From NCBI RefSeq assembly GCF_024323335.1, contig NC_066579.1, positions 245,699,575-245,763,574 on the forward strand: DNA of 64,000 nt, written 5' to 3'. Below, in pieces: positions 45,656 to 58,500 of the stretch. A program made the translations under genes and the position numbers. Origin of the DNA: Lathyrus oleraceus (taxonomy: Eukaryota > Streptophyta > Magnoliopsida > Fabales > Fabaceae). The stretch's first letter is position 1, and the number at the start of each line of letters is the position of its first letter. Under the pieces are notes generated by a model that was not told the DNA's origin, made no database searches, and worked only from the letters and a program-made list of their open reading frames with translations.

Positions 45656-48600
45656 AAATAAAAACAGAATAGCTCGCTAAGTTGAAAACCCGGAAGGGCG
45701 GCTTAGGCAAAAATGAGCGTCTCGGTGGATTGCAAACCCGAAAGGGCGATCCAGGCAAAAGTTAGAGACATAAAAAATGAATATGTATCCCGCTAGATTG
45801 AGTACCTCACCCTGGGGCAATCTAGGCAAAAATAAGGGATTTGGTAAGTAACTGCATCCTGACAAGACTTTGTTCTACAACTGTCATCTGTCAAAGATTC
45901 TCGCTCAGTCATCGTCAACTGAAGCTTCAAATACATCGGATTCAGAGTTGGTGGAGAAATGGTCATTATGTTCAATGTAGCCCTTTTCCAATATATATCA
46001 CCAATTTCAAATTTGTAAAGATCTATGGAGTCTTGCCATTTGCAGACTACCATTCCATCAAATAAATTTGAGCCTTTATCCAATTCTTTGCACTCTTATT
46101 TGTTTCTGTTCAACAAATATTTTGCATGTTTTAATTGGAAAATATCATTGTTTTAAATAAATAAAATTTTCATAAATTGTTTTTAAACAAAGGGAACATT
46201 CACAATGACAAAAAGGATACTTGGGACGTCTTTAGTGCTCTCCCAAGGATGGCATGATCTCCAAAAGGGTAAGACATTTGGTCATATTCCTAGCATACTT
46301 TTATCCTCTTCATTATCTTTCAGGTTGTCTCCTCCGCGAGTGCAGAAGAAGATTATGCATCACCAGATCCCCAGAGAGTTTGGGAGTCTCGTCCTAATCT
46401 TCTAGTCCCCCAGTGAGGTTGGATTTAGCATTTGTATTATCAATTATATGGTTGTCATCCCTTGCGTGGATTGACCTAAAATCCCTTATAGATGGATAAA
46501 TTGAATATGCTTAATCCTTTCGAAGAAGTTGGTTTTCCCTCATTTCAGGTTAGAAAACTCTCTGCTAGAGTGAGCAGGAAATCCCCAGCATAAGCGGAAC
46601 TTTCATCATGTTTGGTTTGTAGCTTTTTCCCTGCGGACTTGTCTACTTTGATCTCCAGCAGGTTTGCTCCTCGACCATCCTCAGTAGGGTTGATCCCACT
46701 TTTACTCCCCAATATGGTCACCAGCAGGGTATCCCCAGTGGATTGCCTGCAGGTAATCCCTGGTTCAGTCATCAGCAGTGTTTCCCTAGTGGAATCGTCT
46801 GATCAGAGCCCGTTTGTTATTTTCCTCCCGAGTAGAGTGGTTGATGAAGATGTTTATCTTTCCATCCCCGACAGAGTAGTGTTCCCTTCTCCTCGGCATA
46901 TATGATTTATCCAGCAGTGCAAGGGTTTGTAGGTTTTGGAACTTTTGATTGGTGGTTATTACCCACAGAGTTTCATTTCTCTCTTTGATAATTACCCCAG
47001 TAGAGTTGCTTCTACGGCGGATTTTATCCGTGTTTAGATTCCCTAGCCAAGACTTTGCCTGATTGCAGTTAGGCATTAGAACTTTTGAGGAAGACGTGTT
47101 GATTCCTTCCCACTGGAGTAACTGTTTCTCCTTTCCCTGCAAAGGTCATTCTTTCCTGGTATCTGTTGCCCCCATCAGATTAGATGTTCTCCAGTGGGCA
47201 TGGCTTTCTCTTTTGAGACGTAGTACCGGATGCTTGTTCATTGATTCTTAGACCTGTTTGTGATTAGATATGTCTGTTCGTCAGCATCAATCATACATGA
47301 ACCACGCATATACATGCATAATTTTGACAATTAGATATTCATGTTGCACTCTTTGCCATATATCTTTGTTTGATGTCTCCTGCTATTTGGTGATACATTT
47401 TTCTCCAAGCAGATGTTGGTGTTTGATCTCTCCATAATAGAGTCAGCCCCCATAAGCAGAAAGTGTCTATCCTTTCTTCCACATTCCCTACTGAGTTGTG
47501 TCCTCGTGGATGATTGTTATTTCTGTTTCCTCCCAAAATATGTAGTTGGATGGAGTTGCTCCCCTGAGTTATATCCTCATTGGGTTGAGTCTTGTTTCAT
47601 TGTGTCTCTCTAGTTTGTTCCTAGACTGACTGCTCTTGTTATTTCCCCGACACTACCCCGTAGTTTAGATGAACGATTGCTCAATAACCAGTAATTATCC
47701 ATCTTTTCCCGGCGGAGTCTCTGGCCTTCTACCCAGAAGTCGGTAGTTATAAGTCCTATTTCTGTGGTTTTCTACCCTCATACCGGTAGTTGTAAACCCC
47801 ATCTTATCCCTTTGCAGAGTTAACCCTTGATTTTGTTCATCCTAACCGATGGCGGTTACTCTTATGTGGTTTTCTACCCAGTAGTCGGTAGATGTAATCC
47901 CCTCTTTGACGGTTATCTTTATCCAATATTCGGTATCAATATTCCTTCATCGGTGATATGTCTCTCGGATAATTGCTCGGATTAGGTGATTTATCCCCAG
48001 CAGTCATCTTTCATTTACCCTTGATTGGTAATGATTGTTTCTCCCTTTGATTGGTCATCATTTTATACCTAGTATTCGGTATCCCGATGTCCTTTCCTTT
48101 CGGTCGATTTATCCTTTATTAACTCAGTAACCGGTTGTGGATAATCTTCCATGCGAGTATATTATCTATGTTCTGACGGTAATAGATAATATATCTCATG
48201 TGGTCTTCAGTCGAAGTCTTTTGTTCTTCCCCAGTCGAGTAAGATTCGTATTTCCTTATGGAACCGAATATCCATCCTGTAATCGAGTTTGCTTTTTCTT
48301 AGCCATCCTTTCGGATGATGAGTATCTTGAAAATATTCCCCAATTCACGCTTGGTTGGTCACCTATCATATGCCCAGTAACCAGCATCCCTGGTGTTCCT
48401 TCCTTCTGCTCCCTATTATGACTTTTTGTCCTCTGTGGAGTCAAATTCCCTGAGTCGAAGTATACCTTTTTAGGTCTTCCTCAGATTATTTTGCATGTTT
48501 GATATCTCTTACCCTTATACCGGTTTTAGATATTCATTCTCCCCGAGCGTGTTGTACTCTCACCCTTATACCGGTGTTTTGATTACATGCCTCCTTGAGC

Positions 48601-49146
48601 TTATTACGCAGTAGCCGGTAATACCTCATTCTGTTGTTTCCTCAGATGAGTCCTCTTTGGACATTCCCCAGTGAAGTCCCTTAGTGGATCTTCCCCATTT
48701 GAGTCCAAATTTTTATCCGAAGTATCCTTTATGGATAGTTTTTGCTGTATTGACATATTCCCAAATACATGCATCTTTGCGTCAGCTCGAGTCCTTCAAT
48801 TGAATTATTTTCATGGAGTTCCCCTCGTTGTTTCTCAGCAAGTTTTAAGTCGTGACCTGCTCACGTATTTCTATCCCCTTTCTTATCCCCATGTAGAGTC
48901 CCCAGAGACTCTGTCCCATTTATGAGTGTATTACTCATATGGATTTCCAGTTTCTCCTGATTTCTTTTTCCTTTGTGGACACATATACCCAAAAAGTATT
49001 ACCTTTTGCATATATACATTTGCATCATGAGGTCTCTTAGGGACCAAAATTCGTCTATTTGTTATTATTTAAGCCCATTCTACCTCGTCGAGACGAAGAT
49101 TTTAACCTTCACTTCTCATGCTAGAATGACCTCAAATAGGGGCATT
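45656..49146 (+). other. Ogre #1 3' non-coding region with degenerate repeats
   Basis: Between the integrase stop and the 3' LTR lie about 3.5 kb without a gene. 45670-45845 holds three diverged tandem units of about 60 bp around 'ttgaaaacccggaagggcggcttaggcaaaaa'. 46400-48930 is a field of short C/T-rich phrases of the type 'ccccagcagggt', 'ccccagtggat' and 'taccggtagt', repeated dozens of times with a loose spacing of about 20-60 bp. Open frames of up to 118 codons are repeat artefacts. The segment ends with the purine-rich 'aaataggggca' (49131-49145 region), the likely PPT. Long 3' regions with tandem repeats are usual in Ogre. Confidence 0.65.
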
Positions 49147-52100
49147 TGTAAGACCCTAATTTTGACCCTAAGATCCCTCATGGAATCATAACATTGCATT
49201 TGCATTTGCCTCAAGGATCATAGCATCTTGGCTCCTAACCCTAGGGTAGCAACTTTTGTGAGTTGGTTTGAGATCACCAAGCTTTCTTGAATTGTATATT
49301 ATTGCTTTTCTTACTTTATTTACTAACCAAAAGCACAAAAAATATGTCACTAACATCTTTTGTTTGTAGCTTGAGCAGTCACAAGATCCAAAGCTTCTAG
49401 AGGCCCCTATGCTCATTGATATGTCTAAGTGAAGATAAAAGCAAGCATGACAATGGTTCAAAAATCTCTCATCCATCAAATATGCCTCCCAAGTATCTCA
49501 ATTCATCATTTTGATCAAAGCAAACCAAAGGGTTTGAGGCTTGTTTCCCAAGGAAACCCTAATTCATTTGTTCATCAACTGTGCCTTGCTCATGAAGCAA
49601 CCTCAACCCATGATCAAATACAATCAAGGGAAGTTCTTCCATTCATCATTTCTTGCATATTTAAACTTATTTGAGTGTCCACAATCATCAATTCATCAAG
49701 ATATGAGGTGTGGACTTGAGAAGTTGATCAGTCAATTCATCTGACTATTTTGAAGTACACTAAGACCTAACTTTTGATGTGTTTGTAAAATGGAGATGAC
49801 CCCAAGAGAAACAATGTTCTTAAGAACCATATGAAAAACTTTCATGTTCACCAAAAATCCATTTTAAGCTTGGAAGATCATCATCCATTTCAAAACATTA
49901 TAGGTCATTTTGACTGAAACCCTAATTTTAGGTCAACTTCCCAAGAACATAACTCATTCATTTTTCATTATTTTGAGGTGGGATAAAATGCATTAGAAAT
50001 TTTAAGATGTCTACTTAGATTGTTATGTTGAACAAAATTTCAAAATCCTAACATAAATACATGTGATAATGCAAAGCATTATAGGTCACTTTGGACCAAA
50101 GGCATTGAAATGTGAAAAAGTCCAACTTCAAGTGCCCATAACGTCTTCATCAAAAGTCCAAATGATGCAAAATTCAAGTCCAAATTGATTGTCTTGAAAA
50201 TATCTACAACTGTGATGTTGAAGGTTTTGTCATTTGGAGCTTGCATCACTGAAACAGAAGGGCTTGAAGTTTGGCCATTTTTGAAATTTTCACATATACA
50301 TGTTTTGAACCTTACACTTCATGATCATTTTTCACCAATTTCTAAATGTCAAATGAAGTTTTGGTCAACATAACAATTAATCCTCATGCAAAAAGCTTTC
50401 CAACCATTACCCATAAGGTTATATTTCAGTTTTGAAAATGCCATTTTCGAAGGGATGAACATATTGGTGCATTTTTGGAAATCATTTGAAATTGCATTGC
50501 ATGAGCTCAACACACATAACCTGCACGTCCATTCTGATTCTATTTGGCATAAGCTTGAAAATCCAAGTGGAATTGGGCCCTCCATACGCCTGTACATGCC
50601 CATGCATGGAGGCCCTCTCCATCCATGCACATGCTTTTGGTCATGCACTCAGCCATCTCTTGCTATAAATAAGTGCTCCATGCTTCTCATTTACACAACC
50701 TAAGGGCGCCTTACATGCTGCACGAATCATTCCTCAACCATACTCAAAGGAACTCACCTCTTTCTTTCAAAAAAAATCGGATCTAAATTTCAATTTGCTT
50801 GATTGATTTTTAGATCTACAGTTCCTAAGCCTTGCTCACCTTGATCCATAGAACACACTGCAAGCATTAGCATCAAGAGATCGTGCTCTCAAGCTCTTCA
50901 TTTCAGAGGTTTACTTCAGAATTTGTTTTCTTCGAATCTACTTATATATTGCATATTTCTTGTTGTTGCTGGGTTGTCTGAAGTCCTCTCCATAGAGGCA
51001 ATCATTTTGTGCTTTGAATTGTTGAAATCCAACAAGTTTCAGTTGAACACCACAAAATTCAAGCTCTGATTCCTATTTCTATGGAAGCCTAGAGTTGAAT
51101 TGGTTGGTACAAGGGTGATGTATATCACCCTAACTTTCATTTGATACCTGGATCGTGTCATTTGGTGGAGTTTAAATCTCTGCAAATTTTGGCCGGCGCC
51201 GGAAGTTGGTCGGAGAAGACGGTGGTGTACACCACCTTCTGGTCTCCAGATTGAATCTAGATCGTGCATCCTTGTTTCCAGATTTGATCCAAGCCGTCCC
51301 ATGTTATGACTTTTTAATAGGGAGCGTGTGATGCATTGACTGAAGCGCATGGTGGATGCGCGCATGTGGTCCACATGATTTGCCAGCTCATTTAATGAGC
51401 TTCATCCAACGCTTCTTGTTTTTTCGTTTTTTATTTCTGATTTCACTTCTCTTTTTTTTTTAATTCCATTTCATTTCAAAAAATCCTTTCTCCTTCATTA
51501 TTGGTCCAAAAAATGTGAGACCAATTGCATTTTTCTCCTTTTAAATTCTAGTTTTTGAAAATGATTTTTAATATTTTTTATCTTATCATTTGATATTTTT
51601 TTTATGAATTTTCTCTTTTCTGGTTATTTTTAATTCATTTTAAATAGTTTTTGATATTCAAAAAATAAAAAAATATTTTTTTTAACCTATTTGAATGATG
51701 ATAGATCTATGAAAAATATTATCATCAATTTATTAATTGATTTGAGATTTATTTGAGATTTTAATTCAATTAGGTTATTTTTATGCATTTGTAAATGATT
51801 AAAAATAGTTTCTGACTTCTAAAAATGCTGAAATTTTTTGTCAAACTTTGTTTGACCTTGTTGAACTTAGGATAATTCACTTGGACTTTTCAAAGTTGAT
51901 TTGAAGTGAATTTGAAGTTTGACCTTTCTTTGTTATTTTAATTCAAGTATTATTTTACTTTTGAAAAATACCAAAAATATTTTATTTGTTTCTTGACTTC
52001 TAATCTTCATCTTGCTTCTGTTTACTATTGTTTGACCTTGATTTCATATATCTTTGGTCAATGCTTGTTGATTATCTCATTTCATTTCCATTAATGCACT

Positions 52101-53466
52101 TTATTATTCATCTTCTTCTTCTTCTTCTTCTTTTTCTTTTTTTGATCAATGAGTTGAAGATTGGTGGTTAGCCTTGATACATGGGAGGTTTAATCTTCCT
52201 TGATTCAAATCTAATTCATCTTGATTATGGATCAAGTGAATGGCTTTGCATTAAGGATAGGTTGCTTCCTAATCAAGCAAAGAACCTAAATCAATACAAG
52301 ATCATTTCTCATCTTCTTTTGGCATGGCAAGTTGTAGGGGCTTGATTCACTAATCAAGATCTCTAACTTGTGTTGTTGCCTACATTATTATTGACCGGCC
52401 TCAAATAGTTGTGATTTCTACATAAGTCCAATTACGATTGCTTAACATAGCGTTAAATTGCCTTATGGCACACTAATACTAACCATTAACCATTAACATT
52501 TAATTCTTGCACTTTACATTTATGCAATTTACTATTCTTATACATATTATTCATTTGCTTTTGCCCCTTTGCTCATTTGAGCACATGTTTATGTTAATGC
52601 AATTTGCCTTTTGCTCACTTGAGCACATAATTGTGTATATATTATTGTGCTTGTGCTTTTGTTTTGATTGTTGTGGACCAAATGCCAAAATGGACAAAAA
52701 GGACATAGATTCTAGGATATTCCCTATGCAAAAATGGAGTAAAAATGCCTTAATGTTGAAGATGGATTAGAAGGACCAAATCTCTAAACTCACTCTTGTC
52801 CATTCTTAATTTGCTTCATGTTGAAGATGTGTGTGCTTTTGTGCTAGGGATTCCCATTTGAGCCAAATTGAAGAACCATTGTCATGTTCATCTAAAGTGA
52901 GAGATCCAAGATCCATTGGAAGATTCCTAAGAGCCTTGCTTGATTGATTGATTGCTTGAGTATACACTTATTTTCTTGCTTATTCCAAAGGATGGGAGCT
53001 ACTTGGATCATCAATATGATCTCAAGAGAGGAACTCCATTTGTGGTCTTGTTTCTTATCCTTCATCTCTTGTGTGATTAGGACTTTAGCCATTATTCTTC
53101 TTCCCTCCACTCTAACCCAAGCCAAAACTTTTGTGCAAACATTAACACTTGTTTTCAAATATTAGAAACCTAAGCATTATGCTTTTGATTTTTAAACTTT
53201 CTTTTCATAACACTTATTTTGAATTGAATCTTTAAGTCAACTTTGACCATATTTTGTAAATACTTTTCATTGGTAAATATAACTCATTCAAATGTTTTGT
53301 GGTTTCAATGACCCCTTCTTATCAAAAACTTTTCATAACCTTTAGCTATTAGGTTTGAGTTATCCTTGAGGTAGATATAATTCTCACCTATATCCTTAGT
53401 TATGGACAATGAGTCTTCCATGCTTATTATAGGGTTCAACCCTCACTAGCATGTTGAAGCTATCCT
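49147..53466 (+). mobile_element. Ogre #1 3' LTR, first part
   Basis: Collinear with 11683-16015 of the 5' LTR: TGTAAGACCC start, TATA box at 50664-50671, palindromes at 51112-51131 and 51217-51240, CTT microsatellite at about 52112-52132. It is cut at 53466, after 'gaagctatcct', by the Tekay-type element and resumes at 61955. Without the insert and its duplication this LTR is about 4830 bp. Local comparison of the first 300 bp shows about 2% substitutions, with more in the following 150 bp. Confidence 0.9.
53462..53466. repeat. Target-site duplication of Tekay element (atcct)
   Basis: atcct at 53462-53466 is repeated exactly at 61950-61954, and occurs once at the matching place in the 5' LTR (16018-16022 region, 'gaagctatcctcacatgg'). 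This proves a simple insertion. Confidence 0.95.
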
Positions 53467-53594
53467 TGTAACACCCCGATAAAAATAAGATAATTATTTA
53501 ATTTAAGTTAATATTATATTTATTAATTTAATTAAATAATTGGAATTATTGGATTATTATTATTATTATTATTGGAATAATAATTATTGGAAAA

Positions 53595-53604
53595 TATATA
53601 TAAG
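53595..53604 (+). promoter_or_regulatory. TATA box in Tekay 5' LTR
   Basis: tatatataag, identical in the 3' LTR (60106-60115 region). It is followed within 30-50 bases by 'aaaagagtcccatttt', a plausible initiation region. Assigned by motif and position. Confidence 0.6.
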
Positions 53605-54049
53605 TTGGAAATAAGAAAAAGAGTCCCATTTTGGTAAAGTAAGGGTTTCACGTGAAAAGCAGAGAAGCCGCTGAAAAGAGGAAAAGGGCAAAGAGACAGA
53701 GCAAGAGGAAGAAGGTTGGAGAAGAGAAAAGCTTGAAGCTTAAAGATTCGCCGGATTAACTCAGGTAAGGGGGGTTTATCGTCGTTTAATGGGTATTATG
53801 GGTTAACATGTAATGGGTAGTGATGAACCGTTGATTTGACCCTAATTGGGATGTTGAATGCTGAAAAAATTGAAATGAATAAGTTATGTTAAAGCTGTAA
53901 TTGAATCTATAATTGGGTGAGTGGTGATTTTCCGAACGTGTAGCTTTTTACGGAATTGGAATCGGAGGTCCGGAAGTCCTCCAACGGCGGAAAATGCGGA
54001 GAATTCTGCATTCTGCTTCGTGTTAGCGCAGGAACAGCTTTCTGTCTTG

Positions 54050-54265
54050 CGTTAACCGGTTAACCCAGGGTGTTAACCGGTTAACACTGTTATGAATTGT
54101 GAAAAATTGTTGTTTTGTCTGTGTTAACCGGTTAACCCAGGGTGTTAACCGGTTAACACTGTTGTGATTTCTGAGAAATTGCTGTTCTGTCTGCGTTAAC
54201 CGGTTAACCCAGGGCGTTAACCGGTTAACACTGTTGGAAATTGGAAAAATTGATATTTTAATGTT
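54050..54265. repeat. 72-bp tandem repeat x3 with six GTTAACCGGTTAAC palindromes
   Basis: Palindromes at 54051-54064, 54072-54085, 54123-54136, 54144-54157, 54195-54208 and 54216-54229, so the spacing alternates 21 and 51 bp. The second member of the first two units extends to a perfect 18-bp palindrome (GTGTTAACCGGTTAACAC). In the third unit the flanking base differs. The block lies about 450-635 bp after the TATA box, in the part of the LTR that is transcribed. It is repeated in the 3' LTR at about 60561-60776, with one base lost between two palindromes. Confidence 0.95.
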
Positions 54266-55443
54266 GTGAACATAATTGGTGATTGGCCTATATCGGTGTG
54301 TGATATAGTAGGGATTATTTCCCGTTGTTTTGAGTAGGATAGGTATTAGTAGAGTGTGTTAATACTGTGACTGAATTATTTGGCATGACATAATATGATT
54401 ATGTGATAAATATGCTGATGATGTGTGAAAATATGCATAATGTTGTGAATGTATATATTATGTATGTAATTGTGGATGGACTGTTTTATGGCTTAGAGTG
54501 TGAGCATATGTCCATTGTGGATTGTTGTTGATGTTGCATGCTAGGTGATTTGGCATAGCATAATGTGGCCTTTATGGTGGCAGCTAATTCCCATGGTGAG
54601 GAATTAGTGATGTTAGTCATTTTGGACTGTTGTTGATGTTTGCATGCTAGGTGATTAGCGTGCATAACATGGCCCTTGGGGTGGTAGCTAATTCCCATGG
54701 TGAGGAATTAGTGATGTGAGTCACTAGGTCTCAAATGAGTGGGACTAGTGAGCTTGGTAGCCGTACCTGGATTTGGTCGGTGAAGTTGAACTATATGTTC
54801 ACGAATAGTCGGTACCGCATGCATGGAGTCTCATTGCATAATGTATGTATGGCGTATAATATGAATGGATGTATTCCAATATTATACGTGTGTTTTGTGT
54901 TGGTGTTGAGTATGAATTGAGATTATACGTGTGCTTTATGTTGGTGTTGAGTATGATGTTTGAGTTGATGTGCCGTTACTGAATGTGTGTTATGATTAGG
55001 GTGATGAAATGTGTTAAATTACTTAACATTGCATGATATTTTATAATGCTTATTATATCGATTGAGGAACTCACCCTTACAACTATTTTTCAGGTAACGA
55101 GCAGTGATTGAGTAGGAGCTAGTGCTTGAAGTCTAGTATAGTTCCTTAGTGGGTCATGCTCTGGTAGATGTAACATCGGGATGGGATGTTTTAAATGTTT
55201 TATTGTTGGTTGTGAACCAGTTTACATGTAATATGCTACATGTTTTGCATGATTGATTTAATCTCTATCCGCTGCGTATTGTGCAAATGCTTTATGTTTT
55301 GAATTAATAAAAGAGCATGACAGTTATCATGGTGAATGGTGTGAAGTAATTGTGTGACACCCTTAATTGCATATTTACTCTGATTGATATATGTTGTTAT
55401 TTTAATTAAACTTTTGGGGTATTTTAGAAGGGTGTTACATTAG

Positions 55444-55456
55444 TGGTATCAGAGCA
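55444..55456 (+). promoter_or_regulatory. Primer binding site, initiator tRNA-Met type (Tekay)
   Basis: TGGTATCAGAGCA, four bases after the LTR end. It is complementary to the 3' end of plant initiator tRNA-Met. Confidence 0.95.
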
Positions 55457-55564
55457 TAGTCGGTCGAGTCGAGTCGTAATTATTCTGTTTCCCCTGTACG
55501 GGATAGGTGTTGTATAACCCTATCAGTACTTATTGTTTTATCTTGTTGGGTTCTCAGAATAGAG

Positions 55565-58500
55565 ATGGCTGGAAGAAGTAGAGACGATGCTGCGATTGCT
55601 GAGGCTCTGGGTATGCTAGCTGGAGTACTTGGGGGAAATCCGAATGTTGTGGGAATGGGAGCTGCTCGTCAACTGAGTGAGTTCCAGAAGAACAATCCTC
55701 CAATGTTCAAGGGAGCATACGATCCAGATGGTGCTCAGAAGTGGTTGAAGGAGATCGAGAGGATCTTCCGAGTGACTGAGTGTGCCGATAACCAGAAGGT
55801 CAGGTTCGGTACGCATATGCTGTCAGAGGAAGCAGATGATTGGTGGGTTGCTACCCGCACTGAGTTGGAAGCTGCCGGGAGTGCTAAGGTCACTTGGGCG
55901 GTGTTCAGAGAGAGATTTCTGAGGAAGTACCTTCTAGAGGATGTCAGAGGAAGGAGAGAGATAGAGTTCTTAGAATTGAAGCAAGGCAACCGGTCTGTTA
56001 CTGAGTATGCTGCTAAGTTCACAGAGTTGTCGAAGTATTACACTCCCTATGATGAGGCTACTGGAGAATTTTCAAAATGCGTGAGGTTTGAGAACGGGTT
56101 ACGTCCCGAGATCAAGCAGGCTATTGGGTATCAGCGGATTAGAGTGTTTTCTAATTTGGTCGACTGTTGCAGAATGTTTGAACAGGATACCAAGGCCAGA
56201 GCGGAAAGCTATCAGCAGAGGGTTGATAGGAAAGGCAAGAATCAGAATGACCATGGAAAACCGTATGCAGTTGGCAAAGGTTTTCAGAGACAGAGTGGGA
56301 TGAAGAGGCCTAGTGGGGGAGACTCTAGTGCCCCTGCTAAGTGTTACAGATGTGGTCAGGCTGGACATCGTTTCCATGAGTGTACCAGTAATGAGAAGAA
56401 GTGTTTCAAGTGTGGAAAAGGTGGTCACTTGGCTGCAGAGTGCCGGTTGAAGACTATGACTTGTTTCAACTGTGGAGAGGTGGGTCATATTAGTCCACAG
56501 TGTCCTAAGCCGAAGAAAGAGAACCAGTCGGGAGGCAAGGTCTTTGCTTTATCGGGTTCTGAGACTTATGCAGATGATCGTTTGATCCGAGGTACGTGTT
56601 ATATTAATGGCTTTCCTCTTGTAGCTATTATTGACACAGGTGCGACTCATTCCTTTATATCTTTGGATTGTGCTGTGAAACTTAAATTAGAGATATCTAA
56701 GATGCATGGAAGTATGGTGATTGATACTCCTGCGAAGGGTTCAGTGACTACTACTTCAGTTTGTTTAAATTGTCCTTTGAGTATTTTTGGTAGAGACTTT
56801 GGGATGGACCTAGTGTGTCTTCCACTTGTGCAGATTGATGTTATTCTGGGTATGAACTGGTTGGTGTTTAACCGAGTCTATATCAATTGTTTTGATAAAA
56901 CTGTGATCTTTCCTGAGATTGAGGAAGGAAAGAGTTTGTTTCTATCATCAAGGCAAGTGAATGAGGCAGTAGTAGATGGGGCAGAGTTGTTTATGCTGTT
57001 AGCGACTTTGGAGGCTAAAGACAAACTGGTGATTTGCGATCTAGCCGTGGTGTGTGATTTTCCTGATGTGTTTCCTGAAGAAGTGAATGAATTACCGCCA
57101 GAGCGTGAAGTTGAGTTCTCGATTGATTTGGTACCTGGTACTAGGCCAGTGTCGATGGCTCTGTACCGTATGTCTGCTGTTGAGTTAACTGAATTGAAGA
57201 GTCAGCTGGAAGATCTGTTGGATAAGAAATTTATTCGTCCGAGTGTGTCACCGTGGGGTGCACCAGTGTTATTGGTTAAGAAGAAAGAAGGTACTATGAG
57301 GTTGTGTGTGGACTATAGGCAACTGAATAAAGTGACGATCAAGAATCGGTATCCTTTGCCAAGGATTGATGATTTGATGGATCAGTTGGTTGGTGCGAGT
57401 GTGTTCAGCAAAATAGATTTGAGATCGGGGTATCATCAGATACGTGTGAAAACTGAGGATATTCAGAAGACTGCTTTTAGAACAAGGTATGGACATTATG
57501 AGTATTCTGTAATGCCTTTTGGTGTGACTAATGCGCCTGGAGTATTTATGGAGTATATGAATAGGATTTTCCATCCGTACCTAGACAAGTTTGTTGTGGT
57601 GTTTATTGACGATATTTTGGTGTATTCGAAATCTGAAGAAGAGCATGTTGAACATTTGAGAGTGGTTTTAGGAGTTCTTCGAGAAAAGAAGTTATTTGCT
57701 AAACTGTCCAAGTGTGAATTTTGGTTAGAAGAGGTTAGTTTTCTTGGTCATGTGATTTCAAGAGGTGGTGTTGATGTTGATCCTTCTAAGATAGAAGCGG
57801 TATCTAAGTGGGAAGCTCCGAAGTCAGTTTCTGAGATAAGGAGTTTTCTTGGACTTGCAGGTTATTATAGGAAATTCATTGAGGGATTTTCTAAGTTGGC
57901 GTTACCGTTGACGATGTTGACTAGAAAGGGGCAAGCGTTTGTTTGGGACTCAAAATGTGAAGAAGGTTTCCAAGAGTTAAAGAGAAGGTTAACTACTGCT
58001 CCTATTCTGATATTACCAAGTCCGTCAGAACCATTTGAGGTTTACTGTGATGCTTCATTGTTGGGTTTGGGTGGTGTTTTGATGCAGAATAAGCAGGTTG
58101 TAGCTTATGCTTCGAGACAACTGAAGGTTCATGAGAGGAACTATCCGACACACGATTTAGAGTTGGCAACTGTGGTATTTGTTCTGAAGTTATGGAGGCA
58201 TTACTTGTACGGGTCAAGATTTGAGGTTTTCAGTGACCATAAAAGTTTAAAGTATTTGTTTGATCAGAAAGAGCTGAATATGAGACAGAGGAGATGGTTA
58301 GAGTTTCTGAAGGATTATGACTTTGGTTTGAATTACCATCCGGGTAAAGCAAACGTAGTGGCTGATGCATTGAGTCGGAAATCATTGCATATGTCTATGT
58401 TAATGGTTAAGGAATTGGATTTAATTGAGCAGTTTAGAGACTTGAGTTTGGTGTGTGAGAGTACTCACAATAGTGTTAAATTGGGAATGTTGAAGTTAAC

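Larger units (their letters stand above)
53467..55439 (+). mobile_element. Tekay 5' LTR (1973 bp)
   Basis: Starts TGTAACACCCCG and ends GGGTGTTACA. Parts: an ATT microsatellite at about 53553-53572, TATA box (53595-53604), a splice-donor-like 'caggtaagg' at 53762-53770, a 72-bp tandem repeat with six palindromes (54050-54265), and a duplicated 'gctaattcccatggtgaggaattagtgatgt' unit (54583-54613 and 54686-54716). Frames inside are not conserved proteins. The inverted terminal repeat TGTAACACCC/GGGTGTTACA is 10 bp. Confidence 0.95.

Noticed and set aside
53762..53770. caggtaagg as a real splice donor in the Tekay LTR
   Set aside because: It is a good consensus match, but with no matching acceptor that makes sense before gag, so I only note it inside the LTR entry.
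54486..54920. Frames of 61-70 codons in both Tekay LTRs
   Set aside because: They are identical in the two LTRs because these are recent copies. No protein features; lengths expected by chance.
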